From NCBI RefSeq assembly GCF_000711735.1, contig NZ_JONL01000001.1:186001-250000 (forward strand): DNA of 64,000 bases, given 5' to 3'. This stretch comes from Maridesulfovibrio frigidus DSM 17176 (GTDB taxonomy: Bacteria; Desulfobacterota; Desulfovibrionia; Desulfovibrionales; Desulfovibrionaceae). The notes under the pieces are model-generated. The model had not been told where the DNA came from and made no database searches. It saw nothing but the letters and a program-made list of their open reading frames with translations. A program made the translations under genes and the position numbers. The stretch's first letter is position 1; every line of letters starts with the position of its first letter. Positions 35,312 to 44,483 of the stretch are shown here, piece by piece.

Positions 35312-37024
35312 ATGATCAAGTTTATAAAAGAGGGAATCAACTACGTATTAACGTCGGTAAAAAAATTTTTTGTCGTATCAGAAAAGCGACGGGCAACAGT
35401 CCGTGATGACATAATTCAAGGCTCTGCCCCCAGAATGCTTTACTATGTACTGATGGGGATTTCCGCGATTCTCGCAAGTATAGGTTTGATACTCAACAGT
35501 TCATCAGTCGTCATCGGGGCAATGTTGATTTCACCTCTGATGACTCCTATTTTCGGAATATCTCTTGGCCTGAGCAGGGGTAATGTAAAATTACTCCGCG
35601 CAGCTCTCTTATCGGGAATTGGCGGAGCTGTATTAGCAATTGGTGTTTCCGGGCTGCTCGGGCTTCTCCCTTTCTCTTTTCACGTTACCCCGGAAATTAT
35701 AGCGCGAACATCGCCAACACTGCTAGATTTGCTGGTAGCCGCTTTTGCGGGCCTTGCGGGCTGTTTAGCCATGATAGATGAGCGCATTAGCCCTGTTCTT
35801 CCCGGAATTGCCATGGCGACAGCTTTAACCCCGCCGCTTGCGACTATCGGCTTATGCATCGCTTTTGGAGCATATGCAGGCGCATGGGGAGCCTTCCTTC
35901 TTTTTTCCGCGAACTTCCTTACGATTCTAGCTGTCGCAACATCTATTTTCCTCGCTGCAGGCTTTGTTACAAAAAAAGAAATCGGCTCGAAATGGAATTT
36001 CCTAAGACGTTTCTCTCTTGCAATAGTCGGCCTGATCATAGTTGTAGTTATTCTCACACAGGCCCTATTTCACTTCGACCGTGACCGCAGGATAACTAAA
36101 GCAATTGAAACCGAAATATCCCATCTTTTAGACAGTATGGCTGGCGCCATGTTTATAAGTGAAACTCACAAAGTTAAAGATGGCGACGTAGGCATAGTTA
36201 TTCACGTAGCTACGCCGTGGCCAATCAATCCCAATAGAGTTTTACTGCTCCAAAATAACCTGACAAGGGATGTTGGGCTAAATGCAACAGTAGTAATGCG
36301 CTGTTCGCTGACATCGGAAGTTTCCGCAACAGGTAATGCAAGATCTCTGGCTGCGACGAATTTAAACGGCGAACTTTTCAACCTAGATGAAAGCCTAGAT
36401 CAACGAATTATCCGCGCGGTTGAGCAGGACATCCGAGAACAAATTCAGAATCTTCCATACGTAAATCTTCTGCGTACCGAATTGATTCGCAAAGATGGCG
36501 AAATCATAATCAAAGTATTCATTGATAACTCCGCGCCAAGTATGCCCGGCGTTGTGGCAACTGTTGAAAAATCAATGCAAGAAAGATTCGGATTCGATAA
36601 TATGAAATTTATAATGAATGTAAGTAAAATCAACAGACTTAGCTCAAAGGGAAAAATTTTAATTGAAAAAGCTCATTTCAACCATGATTTGTCCGCAGCA
36701 CAACAGGCATTGCAAGCCGAAGTTGAGAATTCCGTAAAAGAAGGATTTGACTCGCTGGGATCTTTCTTTGCTCAGGATGTAGATGCAATTATGGATAGCG
36801 ATGGAAAATGGGAAGTAGTAGCAGTAGTGATAGGACCCAGAACAGTTGCCCCGGATGAGGTCAAAACAGTTTCCCAGTTGGTACAAAAACAAATTGGACA
36901 AGAGGTCCACATTAAAGCGCTATCCGAAACACGCATAATAGTAGGTAAAGACGGATACGAGACTTTACGTAGCTACACGCGCAAGCTGAAAGACGCGGAC
37001 ATTAGGAAGCTTACTACTGATTAG
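35312..37024 (+). CDS. DUF389 / TIGR00341-family membrane protein
   Basis: This 570-residue protein carries the DUF389 membrane core (about 45-225, six helices: GLILNSSSVVIGAMLISPLMTPIFGISLGLSRG, MATALTPPLATIGLC, GAFLLFSANFLTILAVATSIF). A long cytoplasmic or periplasmic C-terminal region of about 320 residues with two similar alpha/beta repeats follows. The family is widespread and has no firm function; transport is suspected. GGGGAAAAG lies ahead of ATG 35312. It is a single gene followed by a terminator at 37120-37150. Its long C-terminal tail is larger than in many relatives. Confidence 0.87.
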   Translation: MIKFIKEGINYVLTSVKKFFVVSEKRRATVRDDIIQGSAPRMLYYVLMGISAILASIGLILNSSSVVIGAMLISPLMTPIFGISLGLSRGNVKLLRAALLSGIGGAVLAIGVSGLLGLLPFSFHVTPEIIARTSPTLLDLLVAAFAGLAGCLAMIDERISPVLPGIAMATALTPPLATIGLCIAFGAYAGAWGAFLLFSANFLTILAVATSIFLAAGFVTKKEIGSKWNFLRRFSLAIVGLIIVVVILTQALFHFDRDRRITKAIETEISHLLDSMAGAMFISETHKVKDGDVGIVIHVATPWPINPNRVLLLQNNLTRDVGLNATVVMRCSLTSEVSATGNARSLAATNLNGELFNLDESLDQRIIRAVEQDIREQIQNLPYVNLLRTELIRKDGEIIIKVFIDNSAPSMPGVVATVEKSMQERFGFDNMKFIMNVSKINRLSSKGKILIEKAHFNHDLSAAQQALQAEVENSVKEGFDSLGSFFAQDVDAIMDSDGKWEVVAVVIGPRTVAPDEVKTVSQLVQKQIGQEVHIKALSETRIIVGKDGYETLRSYTRKLKDADIRKLTTD

Positions 37025-37119
37025 CTGTTAATTGGCTTTGAGTGGTTAGAATTGCGGTGAGTGTTTTGTTAATTGTATTAGATTAAAAGTTTTTTAATAT
37101 CGGACAATTGCGCTTTTCG

Positions 37120-37150
37120 GAAAGGCTTAACTTTTTAGTTAAGCCTTTTT
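37120..37150 (+). terminator. Terminator after the DUF389 gene
   Basis: AAAGGCTTAAC / GTTAAGCCTTTTTT forms a stem with a T-run about 100 bases past the stop. Confidence 0.9.
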
Positions 37151-37207
37151 TAGTTGGTTTTATACCCGATTCATGACAGTTTCACGACGAAACGGCGGAT
37201 GAAAATA

Positions 37208-37504
37208 ATGAAAGACGCAAAAGACTGTGCAGATATGACGGAAATTAGGACGGCAATTGACAGCCTTGATACCAAAATTATTGAGTTAATTGCGCACCGT
37301 TCAGAATATGTACATGAAGCTGCTAAGTTTAAGGCAGATGAAAAAGCTGTCAGAGATTCAGCCCGCGTTCAAAAAGTTATTAATTCTAAAAAGGAATTAG
37401 CGACCAAACATGGAGCTTCTCCTGAATTAATAGGCGAAATATACAAATTAATGATTGATTATTTTATTAATGAAGAAATGAAAGAATGGAAATCCCGCAG
37501 TTAG
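37208..37504 (+). CDS. Chorismate mutase (AroQ class, monofunctional)
   Basis: The frame is open from 37154, but that part overlaps the terminator stem. ATG 37208, preceded by GGCGGATG, is preferred; ATG 37199 is possible. The ~98-residue all-helical domain (MTEIRTAIDSLDTKIIELIAHRSEYVHEAAKFKADEKAVRDSARVQKVINSKK...GASPELIGEIYKLMIDYFI) has the AroQ pattern of Arg, Lys and Glu residues that convert chorismate to prephenate for Phe/Tyr synthesis. PchB-type isochorismate lyases look similar, so the reaction is not certain. The AlaX-like gene follows by 49 bases and may be co-transcribed. Confidence 0.85.
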   Translation: MKDAKDCADMTEIRTAIDSLDTKIIELIAHRSEYVHEAAKFKADEKAVRDSARVQKVINSKKELATKHGASPELIGEIYKLMIDYFINEEMKEWKSRS

Positions 37505-37553
37505 TTTTCACTAAATCTGCAACATATTTATTTCACAACAAAAGGATTTTATC

Positions 37554-37991
37554 ATGGGCAAAGATCCCCTTATTAGAATGCATACAGCAGAGCATATGTT
37601 AAATTCAGCAATGGATCGCAAATTTAAATGTGGTCGTTGTTTCAGTGCGCACATCAACAAGAAAAAATCTAAGTGCGACTACAAGTACAAGCGCGGCATG
37701 ACTGACGAAGAAGCAGCTGAAATCGAGATGACCGTAAACGCGGCTATTTCAGCTAACCTTCCAATAACCGACGATCTTATGCTGACTGAAGAAGCAGAAG
37801 AGCTATTTAATCTGGAAAAACTTCCAGAAGACGCAGAGACTGTTAAAATCATCCAAATTGGTGATTTCGACACATGTCCTTGCATCGGTGAACACGTTGA
37901 GAACACCAGCGAAATTGGCGAATTCAAGATCGCTTCTCACAGTTTTGATGATGGCATTCTGCGTATCAGATATAAACTGGGCGCTGTTTAA
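37554..37991 (+). CDS. AlaX-like trans-editing domain protein
   Basis: This 145-residue protein resembles the second additional domain of threonyl/alanyl-tRNA synthetases. It has HTAEH at residues 10-14 (HxxxH) and CIGEH near 105-109 (CxxxH), together the four zinc ligands of AlaX editing proteins that remove Ser or Gly from mis-charged tRNA-Ala. The adjacent VENTSEIGEFKI matches the strand after the metal site. There is no synthetase core. AAAGGATTTTATC precedes the ATG. It is shorter than most AlaX and lacks the glycine-rich motif, so the target amino acid and tRNA are unproven. Confidence 0.8.
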   Translation: MGKDPLIRMHTAEHMLNSAMDRKFKCGRCFSAHINKKKSKCDYKYKRGMTDEEAAEIEMTVNAAISANLPITDDLMLTEEAEELFNLEKLPEDAETVKIIQIGDFDTCPCIGEHVENTSEIGEFKIASHSFDDGILRIRYKLGAV

Positions 37992-38070
37992 TAAATTTTA
38001 GCAGGCTTAAAAATCAGTTTACAGAGTTTAATTCTGTTGCTACTTTTTAGGCCTGCTATTTATACATACT

Positions 38071-38172
38071 CCGTGCAACTGGCGATCTTAAGTGGAATAA
38101 ACCACGAGGAAACACGGAACTAGTTTTTGCCGCTCGCCTGGGCCACGTCACAAGACGTGCATCCTTTTCCTT
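38071..38172 (+). promoter_or_regulatory. ZTP (pfl) riboswitch upstream of glyA
   Basis: The leader contains the conserved parts of the pfl motif: CCGTG (38071-38075) pairing with CACGG (38113-38117) and enclosing ACTGGCG, the stem GTGG...CCAC (38092-38105), GAGGA, and then CGCCTGGGC (about 38135-38143). A hairpin CACGTC-ACAA-GACGTG (38144-38159) followed by a T/C-rich tract is the likely expression platform. Pfl RNAs bind ZMP/ZTP, signs of folate shortage, and commonly control glyA and other one-carbon genes. The identification is by conserved sequence and position. Confidence 0.8.
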
Positions 38173-38200
38173 TAACGAGGGAACAAACAAAGGAGTGCCC

Positions 38201-39457
38201 ATGAATTCTTATCGCGATCTTCTCCAAAAATCAGACTCAGACATTTTTGCAGCCCTAGAGGGTGAAGAGCGTCGGCAACAAGCCGGCATCGAACTTATCC
38301 CATCCGAGAACTATACCTATCCTGAAGTCCTCTGTACATTAGGTAGCGTGTTTACCAACAAATATTCCGAAGGTTATCCCGGTAGACGTTACTACGGAGG
38401 TCAGAAATTCACTGACACCATCGAAGAAATTGCCAGAGAACGTGCAAAAGATGTTTTTCGTTGCGAGCACGCAAATGTACAGCCCCTTTCTGGGTCTCCC
38501 ATGAATCAGGCTGTATACCTCGGCTTACTAGAACCAGGCGATACTATCCTGGCAATGGATCTTTCCCATGGCGGGCACCTGACGCACGGCGCACCAGTCT
38601 CATTTATGGGTAAACTATTCAACTTCATCCGCTATAAAACAAACCCTGTTGATGGTTCTATAGACTTTGATGATCTCCGCAAAACCGCGCTCGAACATAA
38701 GCCTAAGATGATTCTTTGTGGATACACTTCCTATCCTCGCGACCTCGACTATACTGCTTTCAAAAAAATTGCCGACGAAGTTGGTGCCATAACAATGACT
38801 GACGCTTCGCATTACGGAGGTCTGGTAGCTGGAAATGTTATGCGCAATCCGTTTGATTACGGATTCGATATTGTAACGACCACTTCACATAAATCCTTGC
38901 GAGGTCCACGCGGCGGAATCATTCTATGTAAAAAAGAATATGCTGCCCGAATCGACAAAGCGGTATTCCCCGGCCTCCAAGGCGGACCGCACATGAACAC
39001 CATTGCGGGCATAGCCATCACTCTGAAAAAGGCCGCAGAACAAGATTTTCACAAATACGGGCTTCAAGTTCTCAGTAACGCTAAAACTCTTGCAACAGAA
39101 TTAACTAAGGCTGGAGCACACCTTGTTACCGGTGGAACTGATAACCACATGATGGTTGTGGATACCGAAAAAAGTTATGGAATTGACGGCAAACTTGCAG
39201 AGGAAGTTCTTGATTCAGTATCAATAACAACCAACAAGCAGATAATCCCTGATGATCCTAATCCACCGCTTAAGCCAAGTGGAATCAGAATCGGGACCCC
39301 TGCCGCCACAACCCGTGGCATGCAAGATGCCGACATGGTCAAACTTGCGGGCTGGATGATTGAGACCCTTAAAAACCCAGAAGATCTGAATTTGGCGAAA
39401 CAGACCAAGAGCGAGATTGAATCTTTCTGCTCGTCCTTCCCTGTTCCGGGACTCTAA
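38201..39457 (+). CDS. glyA: Serine hydroxymethyltransferase
   Basis: This 418-residue PLP enzyme interconverts serine and glycine with transfer of the one-carbon unit to tetrahydrofolate. The start is ATG 38201, six bases after GGAG; a GTG two codons earlier is less likely. Family motifs seen: IELIPSENYTYPEVL, NKYSEGYPGRRYYGG, VQPLSGSPMNQAVYLGLL, DLSHGGHLTHG, TDASHYGGLVAG and TTTSHKSLRGPRGG with the PLP Lys. It is preceded by a ZTP riboswitch and followed by a strong terminator, so it is a single-gene unit controlled by folate state. Confidence 0.97.
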   Translation: MNSYRDLLQKSDSDIFAALEGEERRQQAGIELIPSENYTYPEVLCTLGSVFTNKYSEGYPGRRYYGGQKFTDTIEEIARERAKDVFRCEHANVQPLSGSPMNQAVYLGLLEPGDTILAMDLSHGGHLTHGAPVSFMGKLFNFIRYKTNPVDGSIDFDDLRKTALEHKPKMILCGYTSYPRDLDYTAFKKIADEVGAITMTDASHYGGLVAGNVMRNPFDYGFDIVTTTSHKSLRGPRGGIILCKKEYAARIDKAVFPGLQGGPHMNTIAGIAITLKKAAEQDFHKYGLQVLSNAKTLATELTKAGAHLVTGGTDNHMMVVDTEKSYGIDGKLAEEVLDSVSITTNKQIIPDDPNPPLKPSGIRIGTPAATTRGMQDADMVKLAGWMIETLKNPEDLNLAKQTKSEIESFCSSFPVPGL

Positions 39458-39473
39458 ATAAACTTTAAATATT

Positions 39474-39513
39474 GCCCGGAACTCTAATTGTTCATTTGAG
39501 TTCCGGGCTATTT
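39474..39513 (+). terminator. Terminator after glyA
   Basis: GCCCGGAACTC / GAGTTCCGGGC forms an 11-base stem followed by TATTTAT, 16 bases past the stop. Confidence 0.88.
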
Positions 39514-39636
39514 ATATAGATAGAAATTCCTTACCATATTTATGCGCTAAATTTTACTTAACAATTCCCCAGTTCCTATGTAGATATTTTGCTGCCCACT
39601 GAACCTTTACAAATCAATTAGACAAGAATCTTTCTT

Positions 39637-40194
39637 ATGCCCTTATACGAAATAATAATAATCTCTGTAGCCCTTGCAATGGATGCCTTCACTATCGCTG
39701 TTGCATGCGGTCTCTGTATGTCTAAAGTTACAGGACGTCAGACTTTCAGACTCGCACTCAGCTTTGGTCTTTTTCAAGGTTTGATGCCGCTTTTAGGCTG
39801 GGCAGCCGGCCTTACGGTTAAATCCATGGTGGAGCTTTACGCCCCGTGGATTTCTTTCCTGCTATTATCATTTGTCGGTGGAAAAATGATTTATGAGTCT
39901 TTCCAAAAAGACGATTCCTGTGATGTTGACAAAGACCCCACAACGGGATTTTCACTTATATTCTTATCAGTTGCCACCAGCCTTGACGCGCTTGCTGTAG
40001 GTCTCTCTTTTTCCATTCTAGACTACCCAATAGTCATGCCCTCAGTACTGATCGGGATTACTGCTTTTGTACTAACGGCTATCGGAATACAGCTCGGTAG
40101 AAAATTTTCCGCAGCCTCTCGCTACAGCCATATAGCCGAACTAGTAGGCGGAATTGTTCTGATCATGATCGGACTTAAACTTTTGCTACAATAA
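39637..40194 (+). CDS. mntP: Manganese efflux pump MntP
   Basis: This 185-residue inner-membrane protein has six helices in two inverted halves. The conserved acidic residues of MntP (formerly YebN) lie in the first and fourth helices: ALAMDAFTIAVACGL and ATSLDALAVGLSFSI. FGLFQGLMPLLGWAAG and GGKMIYES are also family features. It exports Mn2+ from the cytoplasm. I see no yybP-ykoY manganese riboswitch in the 120 bases before it. It appears to be a lone gene. Confidence 0.92.
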   Translation: MPLYEIIIISVALAMDAFTIAVACGLCMSKVTGRQTFRLALSFGLFQGLMPLLGWAAGLTVKSMVELYAPWISFLLLSFVGGKMIYESFQKDDSCDVDKDPTTGFSLIFLSVATSLDALAVGLSFSILDYPIVMPSVLIGITAFVLTAIGIQLGRKFSAASRYSHIAELVGGIVLIMIGLKLLLQ

Positions 40195-40348
40195 GAGTTT
40201 TATATATAAAATCGAATAAAGATTCACTTCTGCTTTTGACACCAGCCAATCCTAGGTATATCTTTAATTAAATAGATTCACCTTTTTTCAATCATACACC
40301 ACAATCTGGTTTCAAAGACGTAAACCAAAGGACGGATATTCTTACCAA

Positions 40349-41311
40349 ATGCCCTTATTGCAGCCGCCGCCATTTAAACCAAAGTTCCCCCTCCAGTCCG
40401 GTCATCTTCAGACCATATTTCCACGGCTTTTCAGAAAAGTTTCTCTTCCACCTGTCATCAGAAGAAAGATCGACACCCCTGATGGTGATTTCTTGGATAT
40501 CGATTGGCACCTGGCTGGAAGCACAAGACTCGTCGTAATTGCCCATGGGCTGGAAGGAAACTCACGAAGGCACTATGTACTTGGCATGGCTCGAGCGATG
40601 GTTCTTTCCGGATGGGATTGCATTACTTACAACTTTAGAGGCTGTGGTAGTGCCATGAATAAAAAAGCACAAATGTACCATAGCGGACAAACAGAAGATC
40701 TCCATACAGTTCTTGAATACGGACTTAAGCATGGGATATATGAAGACGCAGCTCTTATAGGGTTTAGTGTAGGTGGAAATCAGGTTATGAAATATTTGGG
40801 TGAAGCTCCTGAACTGGTTCCACCCGAAGTAATAAGAGGCATCGGAATCTCAGTGCCCTGCGACCTTACCTCTTCTGCAAAACAGCTGTGTAAGCCATCT
40901 AATATTTTATATAATCACTATTTTTTGCACTCACTTAAAAAGAAAGTAAAAGCTAAAAGCCTACAATTTCCGGAACTTTTTCCGCTGAAAAGATTGGCGG
41001 GTATCAAAAATATTATCGGATTCGACAACGAATACACTGCGCCAGTACACGGATTCAAAGACGCTTTTGACTATTATGAGAAAGCCTCATGCAAACAATT
41101 CCTGCACAAGATCAAGGTCCCATCCTTAATCCTGAACGCAAAGGATGACCCGTTTCTAGCGTCTGAATGTTATCCCATCGTAGAAGCACAAAACAACAAT
41201 AATTTGTCGCTGCAAATCCCGAACTATGGCGGCCATGTCGGTTTTACCAACTTACCGCAAGAAAAACAGCTCTGGTCGGAAGGGCGAGCTGTTAGATTTT
41301 TAAACACCTAA
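40349..41311 (+). CDS. Alpha/beta hydrolase, YheT family
   Basis: This 320-residue cytoplasmic esterase-like protein has the YheT/Abhd pattern: an N-terminal FPLQSGHLQTIFPRLFRK, oxyanion segment IAHGLEGNSRRHYVLGMARAMV, FRGCGSAMN..MYHSGQTEDL, nucleophile Ser in IGFSVGGNQVMKYLG, Asp in LNAKDDPFL, and His in YGGHVGF. The full Ser-Asp-His triad is therefore visible. The physiological ester is unknown. ATG 40349 follows AAAGGACGG at a longer than usual distance. It ends before a convergent terminator. Confidence 0.9.
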   Translation: MPLLQPPPFKPKFPLQSGHLQTIFPRLFRKVSLPPVIRRKIDTPDGDFLDIDWHLAGSTRLVVIAHGLEGNSRRHYVLGMARAMVLSGWDCITYNFRGCGSAMNKKAQMYHSGQTEDLHTVLEYGLKHGIYEDAALIGFSVGGNQVMKYLGEAPELVPPEVIRGIGISVPCDLTSSAKQLCKPSNILYNHYFLHSLKKKVKAKSLQFPELFPLKRLAGIKNIIGFDNEYTAPVHGFKDAFDYYEKASCKQFLHKIKVPSLILNAKDDPFLASECYPIVEAQNNNNLSLQIPNYGGHVGFTNLPQEKQLWSEGRAVRFLNT

Positions 41312-41314
41312 TAC

Positions 41315-41347
41315 AAAAGGCCCGGAAGATTACTTCCGGGCCTTTTA
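41315..41347. terminator. Bidirectional terminator
   Basis: AAAAGGCCCGGAAG, loop ATTA, CTTCCGGGCCTTTT lies between the convergent genes ending at 41311 (+) and 41368 (-). Confidence 0.9.
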
Positions 41348-41367
41348 TATTAGGCCTATTTGAAATT

Positions 41368-41691
41368 TTATAAAAGACAGGTGAGTTCTCTTTTCAGCCT
41401 CATAAAATAGCAAGCCAAATGAGCCGGAGTCGTACTCTGCGCTCCGAGTTCTATATTCTTCGCTACTATGCTCATTTCTGCTAACCCCAGATTTGCAAGA
41501 CTACCCTTAAGAGTGTGCGCTGTGATTATTATTTCATCAAAGTCTCCTTCATCAATAGCCTCATCAAGCCTATCCATGATAACTCGCAAGGAGTTTGTAA
41601 CTTCTTTGACAAAAGCATCCAACTCCGTCGGATTCAATTTCAACTGATCTGTAAGGTACCTTTGAGCTATCTCTAATTGTTCACAAGCCAC
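41368..41691 (-). CDS. Stand-alone HPt phosphotransfer protein
   Basis: This 107-residue helical-bundle protein has the phospho-acceptor His in IIITAHTLKGSLANLGLAEM (His about 60). The start is GTG 41691, five bases after GGAGG. Such single HPt proteins pass phosphate between a hybrid kinase and a response regulator. No kinase is adjacent; the chemoreceptor upstream is separated from it by a terminator. It could serve one of the hybrid kinases in this genome, but that is only inference. Confidence 0.88.
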   Translation of the reverse strand: MACEQLEIAQRYLTDQLKLNPTELDAFVKEVTNSLRVIMDRLDEAIDEGDFDEIIITAHTLKGSLANLGLAEMSIVAKNIELGAQSTTPAHLACYFMRLKRELTCLL

Positions 41692-41725
41692 GACGCCTCC
41701 GGCCTAAAAGGATCTGGAGAATCTA

Positions 41726-41759
41726 AAAAGGGCTGAGACCTAATGGTCTCAGCCCTTTT
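41726..41759 (-). terminator. Terminator after the first chemoreceptor gene
   Basis: AAAAGGGCTGAGACC, loop TAAT, GGTCTCAGCCCTTTT; it lies 18 bases past the chemoreceptor stop and separates it from the HPt gene. Confidence 0.9.
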
Positions 41760-41777
41760 ACTTTAATTATTAATATA

Positions 41778-43589
41778 TCAATCACCCTGTCTCAGGTCTT
41801 CGACTAACGCGAGCAGAATTTGAACTTCCTCAGACAGATTCTGAGTTCCCTCAGATGCCAGCTGACTGTTTCTTGTATTCTCTTCTGTCATTGAATCAAT
41901 TTCACCGACACTGCGGTTAATCTCTTCCGATGTTGCTGACTGCTGCTCGGCAGCGGTTGCTATGGAGCGAACTTGATCTGCTGAATTCTTGGCCAAATCA
42001 ACTATTTCACCAAGCATGTTCCCAGATTCACGAGAAAGGTCAGTGGCCTTTTCAACCGCAATTACGGTTGCATCCATACCCTGAACATTTTCACGTGCAA
42101 GCTTCTGAATAGAATTAATACTGCTTTCAACTTGGTCTGTTGCTCCAATGGTCTTTTCTGCGAGCTTCCGAACTTCATCTGCAACGACAGCAAATCCTCT
42201 GCCTGCTTCACCTGCTCTGGCTGCCTCGATTGCAGCATTAAGAGCAAGCAAATTTGTCTGGTCAGCAATATCATTAATGACACCAAGCACATTACCGATT
42301 TCGACGGACTCTGTGCCAAGTTGTTCCATTGTTTCCTTAAGAACTCCTGTCCTCTGCTGAATGTCGGTCATGGCGTCAACGGTTCCCTGAACCATCTTGG
42401 CCCCTTCAGTCGCCTTCGCCATGGACATTTCAGAGCTTTCATTTGTCTCAGAAGCGTTTCGTGCAACCTCAAGAACAGTCGCATTCATCTCTTCCATTGC
42501 AGTTGCAGTTTCAGCTACTCGTTGCTTCTGGAATTCACTACCACTCAGGATCTCATCAGCACTGCTTGTTACTTCATCAGTAATTGTTGAGACACGGTCA
42601 ATTACACTCTGCAATTTTTCGGCTGCAGCGAGCATACCTTCCTTCTTAGCGCCTTCAGCACGCTTTGTGGCTTCTTGAGCCTCAGCCGCTGCGGCCTTTG
42701 CAATTCGAGTCTGATCCTGAGCTTCCGCGCTCTTAACCTTAATACTTTCGATATTTTCAGATAATGTCGAAACCATAGAGTTAAGTGCCATCTGCAAGGT
42801 TGAGATTTCATTTCGACCTTGAGGGTCAAGACTTACATCGAGATTACCCTCTGCAACAGCGGTTGCAGCATCAGTTGATTCTCGCAATGGAGTCACAATA
42901 GTCCTGATCAAGTACAAACTCAAAGGCAGGATCAATATAAGGAATATTCCCCCTGCTCCAATTACTATCTTCATGGTGATGGCATCAGCGCTAGCATTCA
43001 TAGCTCCGCCAATACGTTCTTTTTCGCTATCGATATTATCGATGTATACGCCAGTTCCTATCCATAGGTCAGTTCCGGGAATCATCTGAGCATAACTTAT
43101 CTTAGGCTGAATTCCAGCCCCGGGCTTTTCAAAGTCGTAGGCTACGTAGCCTCCGCCATTGTGCGCAACCTTATCCAGTTCCTGAATAACGTATAATCCA
43201 TTTTGGTCTTTAAGCCCCTTAAGATCCTTACCCTGTAAAGACTTCTTGGGTGGCATAACCATATTTACGGTTCCCTTATAAACGAAAAAGTAGCCAGAGC
43301 TATCCTTTTCATACCTAATAGGATCTAAAGCATGGCGTATGAATTCAAGTCTCTCATTATCACCCTTAATAATCTTCAACTCTTCGCCAAGCGAAAGAGC
43401 CATACTCTTAGTCGCAACTAAAACCTTATCTTTCTGGTCTGCAAGCATCACTTTTTGAGTTTCACTTACCCCGTACTCAGTAATATCCCTAATGGCACCA
43501 AGAAAAAGAGCTCCGGTAACCACTAGAAATACAACCATAAGAGCCAACAGAAAGAAAAATCTGGATCCGATTGATAAATTTTTAAACAT
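41778..43589 (-). CDS. Methyl-accepting chemotaxis protein with sCache_2 sensor
   Basis: The start is ATG 43589, after GGGAGGGGG; an ATG five codons upstream would lie in that ribosome site. The ~603-residue receptor has a helix at about 8-30 and a periplasmic sCache_2 domain ([56 protein letters not shown]). A second helix (about 210-228), a HAMP domain and the long coiled-coil signalling domain follow, with tip [39 protein letters not shown]. There is no C-terminal CheR/CheB pentapeptide. sCache_2 receptors sense small organic acids. It is a paralogue of the receptor at 44484-46289. Confidence 0.94.
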   Translation of the reverse strand: MFKNLSIGSRFFFLLALMVVFLVVTGALFLGAIRDITEYGVSETQKVMLADQKDKVLVATKSMALSLGEELKIIKGDNERLEFIRHALDPIRYEKDSSGYFFVYKGTVNMVMPPKKSLQGKDLKGLKDQNGLYVIQELDKVAHNGGGYVAYDFEKPGAGIQPKISYAQMIPGTDLWIGTGVYIDNIDSEKERIGGAMNASADAITMKIVIGAGGIFLILILPLSLYLIRTIVTPLRESTDAATAVAEGNLDVSLDPQGRNEISTLQMALNSMVSTLSENIESIKVKSAEAQDQTRIAKAAAAEAQEATKRAEGAKKEGMLAAAEKLQSVIDRVSTITDEVTSSADEILSGSEFQKQRVAETATAMEEMNATVLEVARNASETNESSEMSMAKATEGAKMVQGTVDAMTDIQQRTGVLKETMEQLGTESVEIGNVLGVINDIADQTNLLALNAAIEAARAGEAGRGFAVVADEVRKLAEKTIGATDQVESSINSIQKLARENVQGMDATVIAVEKATDLSRESGNMLGEIVDLAKNSADQVRSIATAAEQQSATSEEINRSVGEIDSMTEENTRNSQLASEGTQNLSEEVQILLALVEDLRQGD

Positions 43590-44012
43590 AGGACCCCCTC
43601 CCAACTAAATTATTATTTAAGAAAAACATCAGAGGGCTCCAATAGGCCGCCAAACTCTGAAAACTGAGTAGAATATACACGACTTAGAGGTTTATTAATA
43701 GTATTTTATTTTAAATACAGGGACTTTAAAAAATATATTTATTTAGCTTCAAGCAATACATTTTTATGTGGAAACTCAACTATGCAAGCTTCCAACAATC
43801 AAAAATTGCCTATAGTTATTTTATAATTTTAATAACAAGCAATCTTTTAATCTTATAAAAAAATTTACATAAGCTATTAATGATTACTAAAGAAGATGAA
43901 TACACTGCAAATCAATAATGAATTCGCCCCACACCGCAAGTGAGTAAGCACTCGCTACAATAGTATATTAATTGCACTCTCTTCATTGTACCGTTAATGG
44001 CAAATACAAAAT

Positions 44013-44050
44013 AAAAAAGGCGTTGGAAGTTAATTAACTTCCAACGCCTT
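44013..44050 (-). terminator. Terminator after the Dabb gene
   Basis: The perfect palindrome GGCGTTGGAAGTTAA / TTAACTTCCAACGCC is followed on the minus strand by six Ts. The remaining gap to the chemoreceptor start (43590-44012) is AT-rich with no gene seen; it holds the chemoreceptor promoter. Confidence 0.88.
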
Positions 44051-44072
44051 AAATCTACTTTGCTAAAAACTA

Positions 44073-44375
44073 TTAAATTACATAATCAACAGCACTTCTT
44101 GAAGCTGCGACCTGCTTTATAAATGATCCGCATTCCTGATGTAATGGATGAGTTTGATAAAAATCAAGATCCTGTGTCGTCTCAAATTCAGAATATAAAA
44201 CAACGCTGCAATCAGGAATTGCACCAAAAGTGTCTACGCTGACTTCAATATGTTTGAGACCTTCAATTTTACCAGACAGGTTTTCTAACATTTCTTTCAT
44301 TTTCAACCCATTTTCAGCCGCGGTACCGCCCGCGGCTTCATCCTTCAGTGTCCACATAACAATATGCTTAATCAT
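44073..44375 (-). CDS. Dabb (stress-responsive alpha/beta barrel) family protein
   Basis: The start ATG 44375 is set by the ribosome site AGGAG and by the family N-terminus MIKHIVMWTLKDEA; an upstream extension in the same frame is ignored. The 100-residue protein is one dimeric ferredoxin-like barrel: KHIEVSVDTFGAIPDCSVVLYSEFETTQDLDFYQTHPLHQECGSFI. Members include plant stress proteins and some cyclases or monooxygenase-like enzymes; most bacterial ones have no known role. It lies between two chemoreceptor genes in its own transcription unit. Confidence 0.88.
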   Translation of the reverse strand: MIKHIVMWTLKDEAAGGTAAENGLKMKEMLENLSGKIEGLKHIEVSVDTFGAIPDCSVVLYSEFETTQDLDFYQTHPLHQECGSFIKQVAASRSAVDYVI

Positions 44376-44483
44376 TAAAATACTCCTGATTTTTAAAAAA
44401 AATAAACATCTAAACTGCAAAGAAGGCAGTAAAGAAAAGACCACTAGCCCCTATTATATCAATTCTTCTCATAGACAGAGAAG

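Noticed and set aside
39514-39636. A yybP-ykoY manganese riboswitch before mntP
   Set aside because: The short AT-rich gap lacks the conserved loops and stems of that motif.
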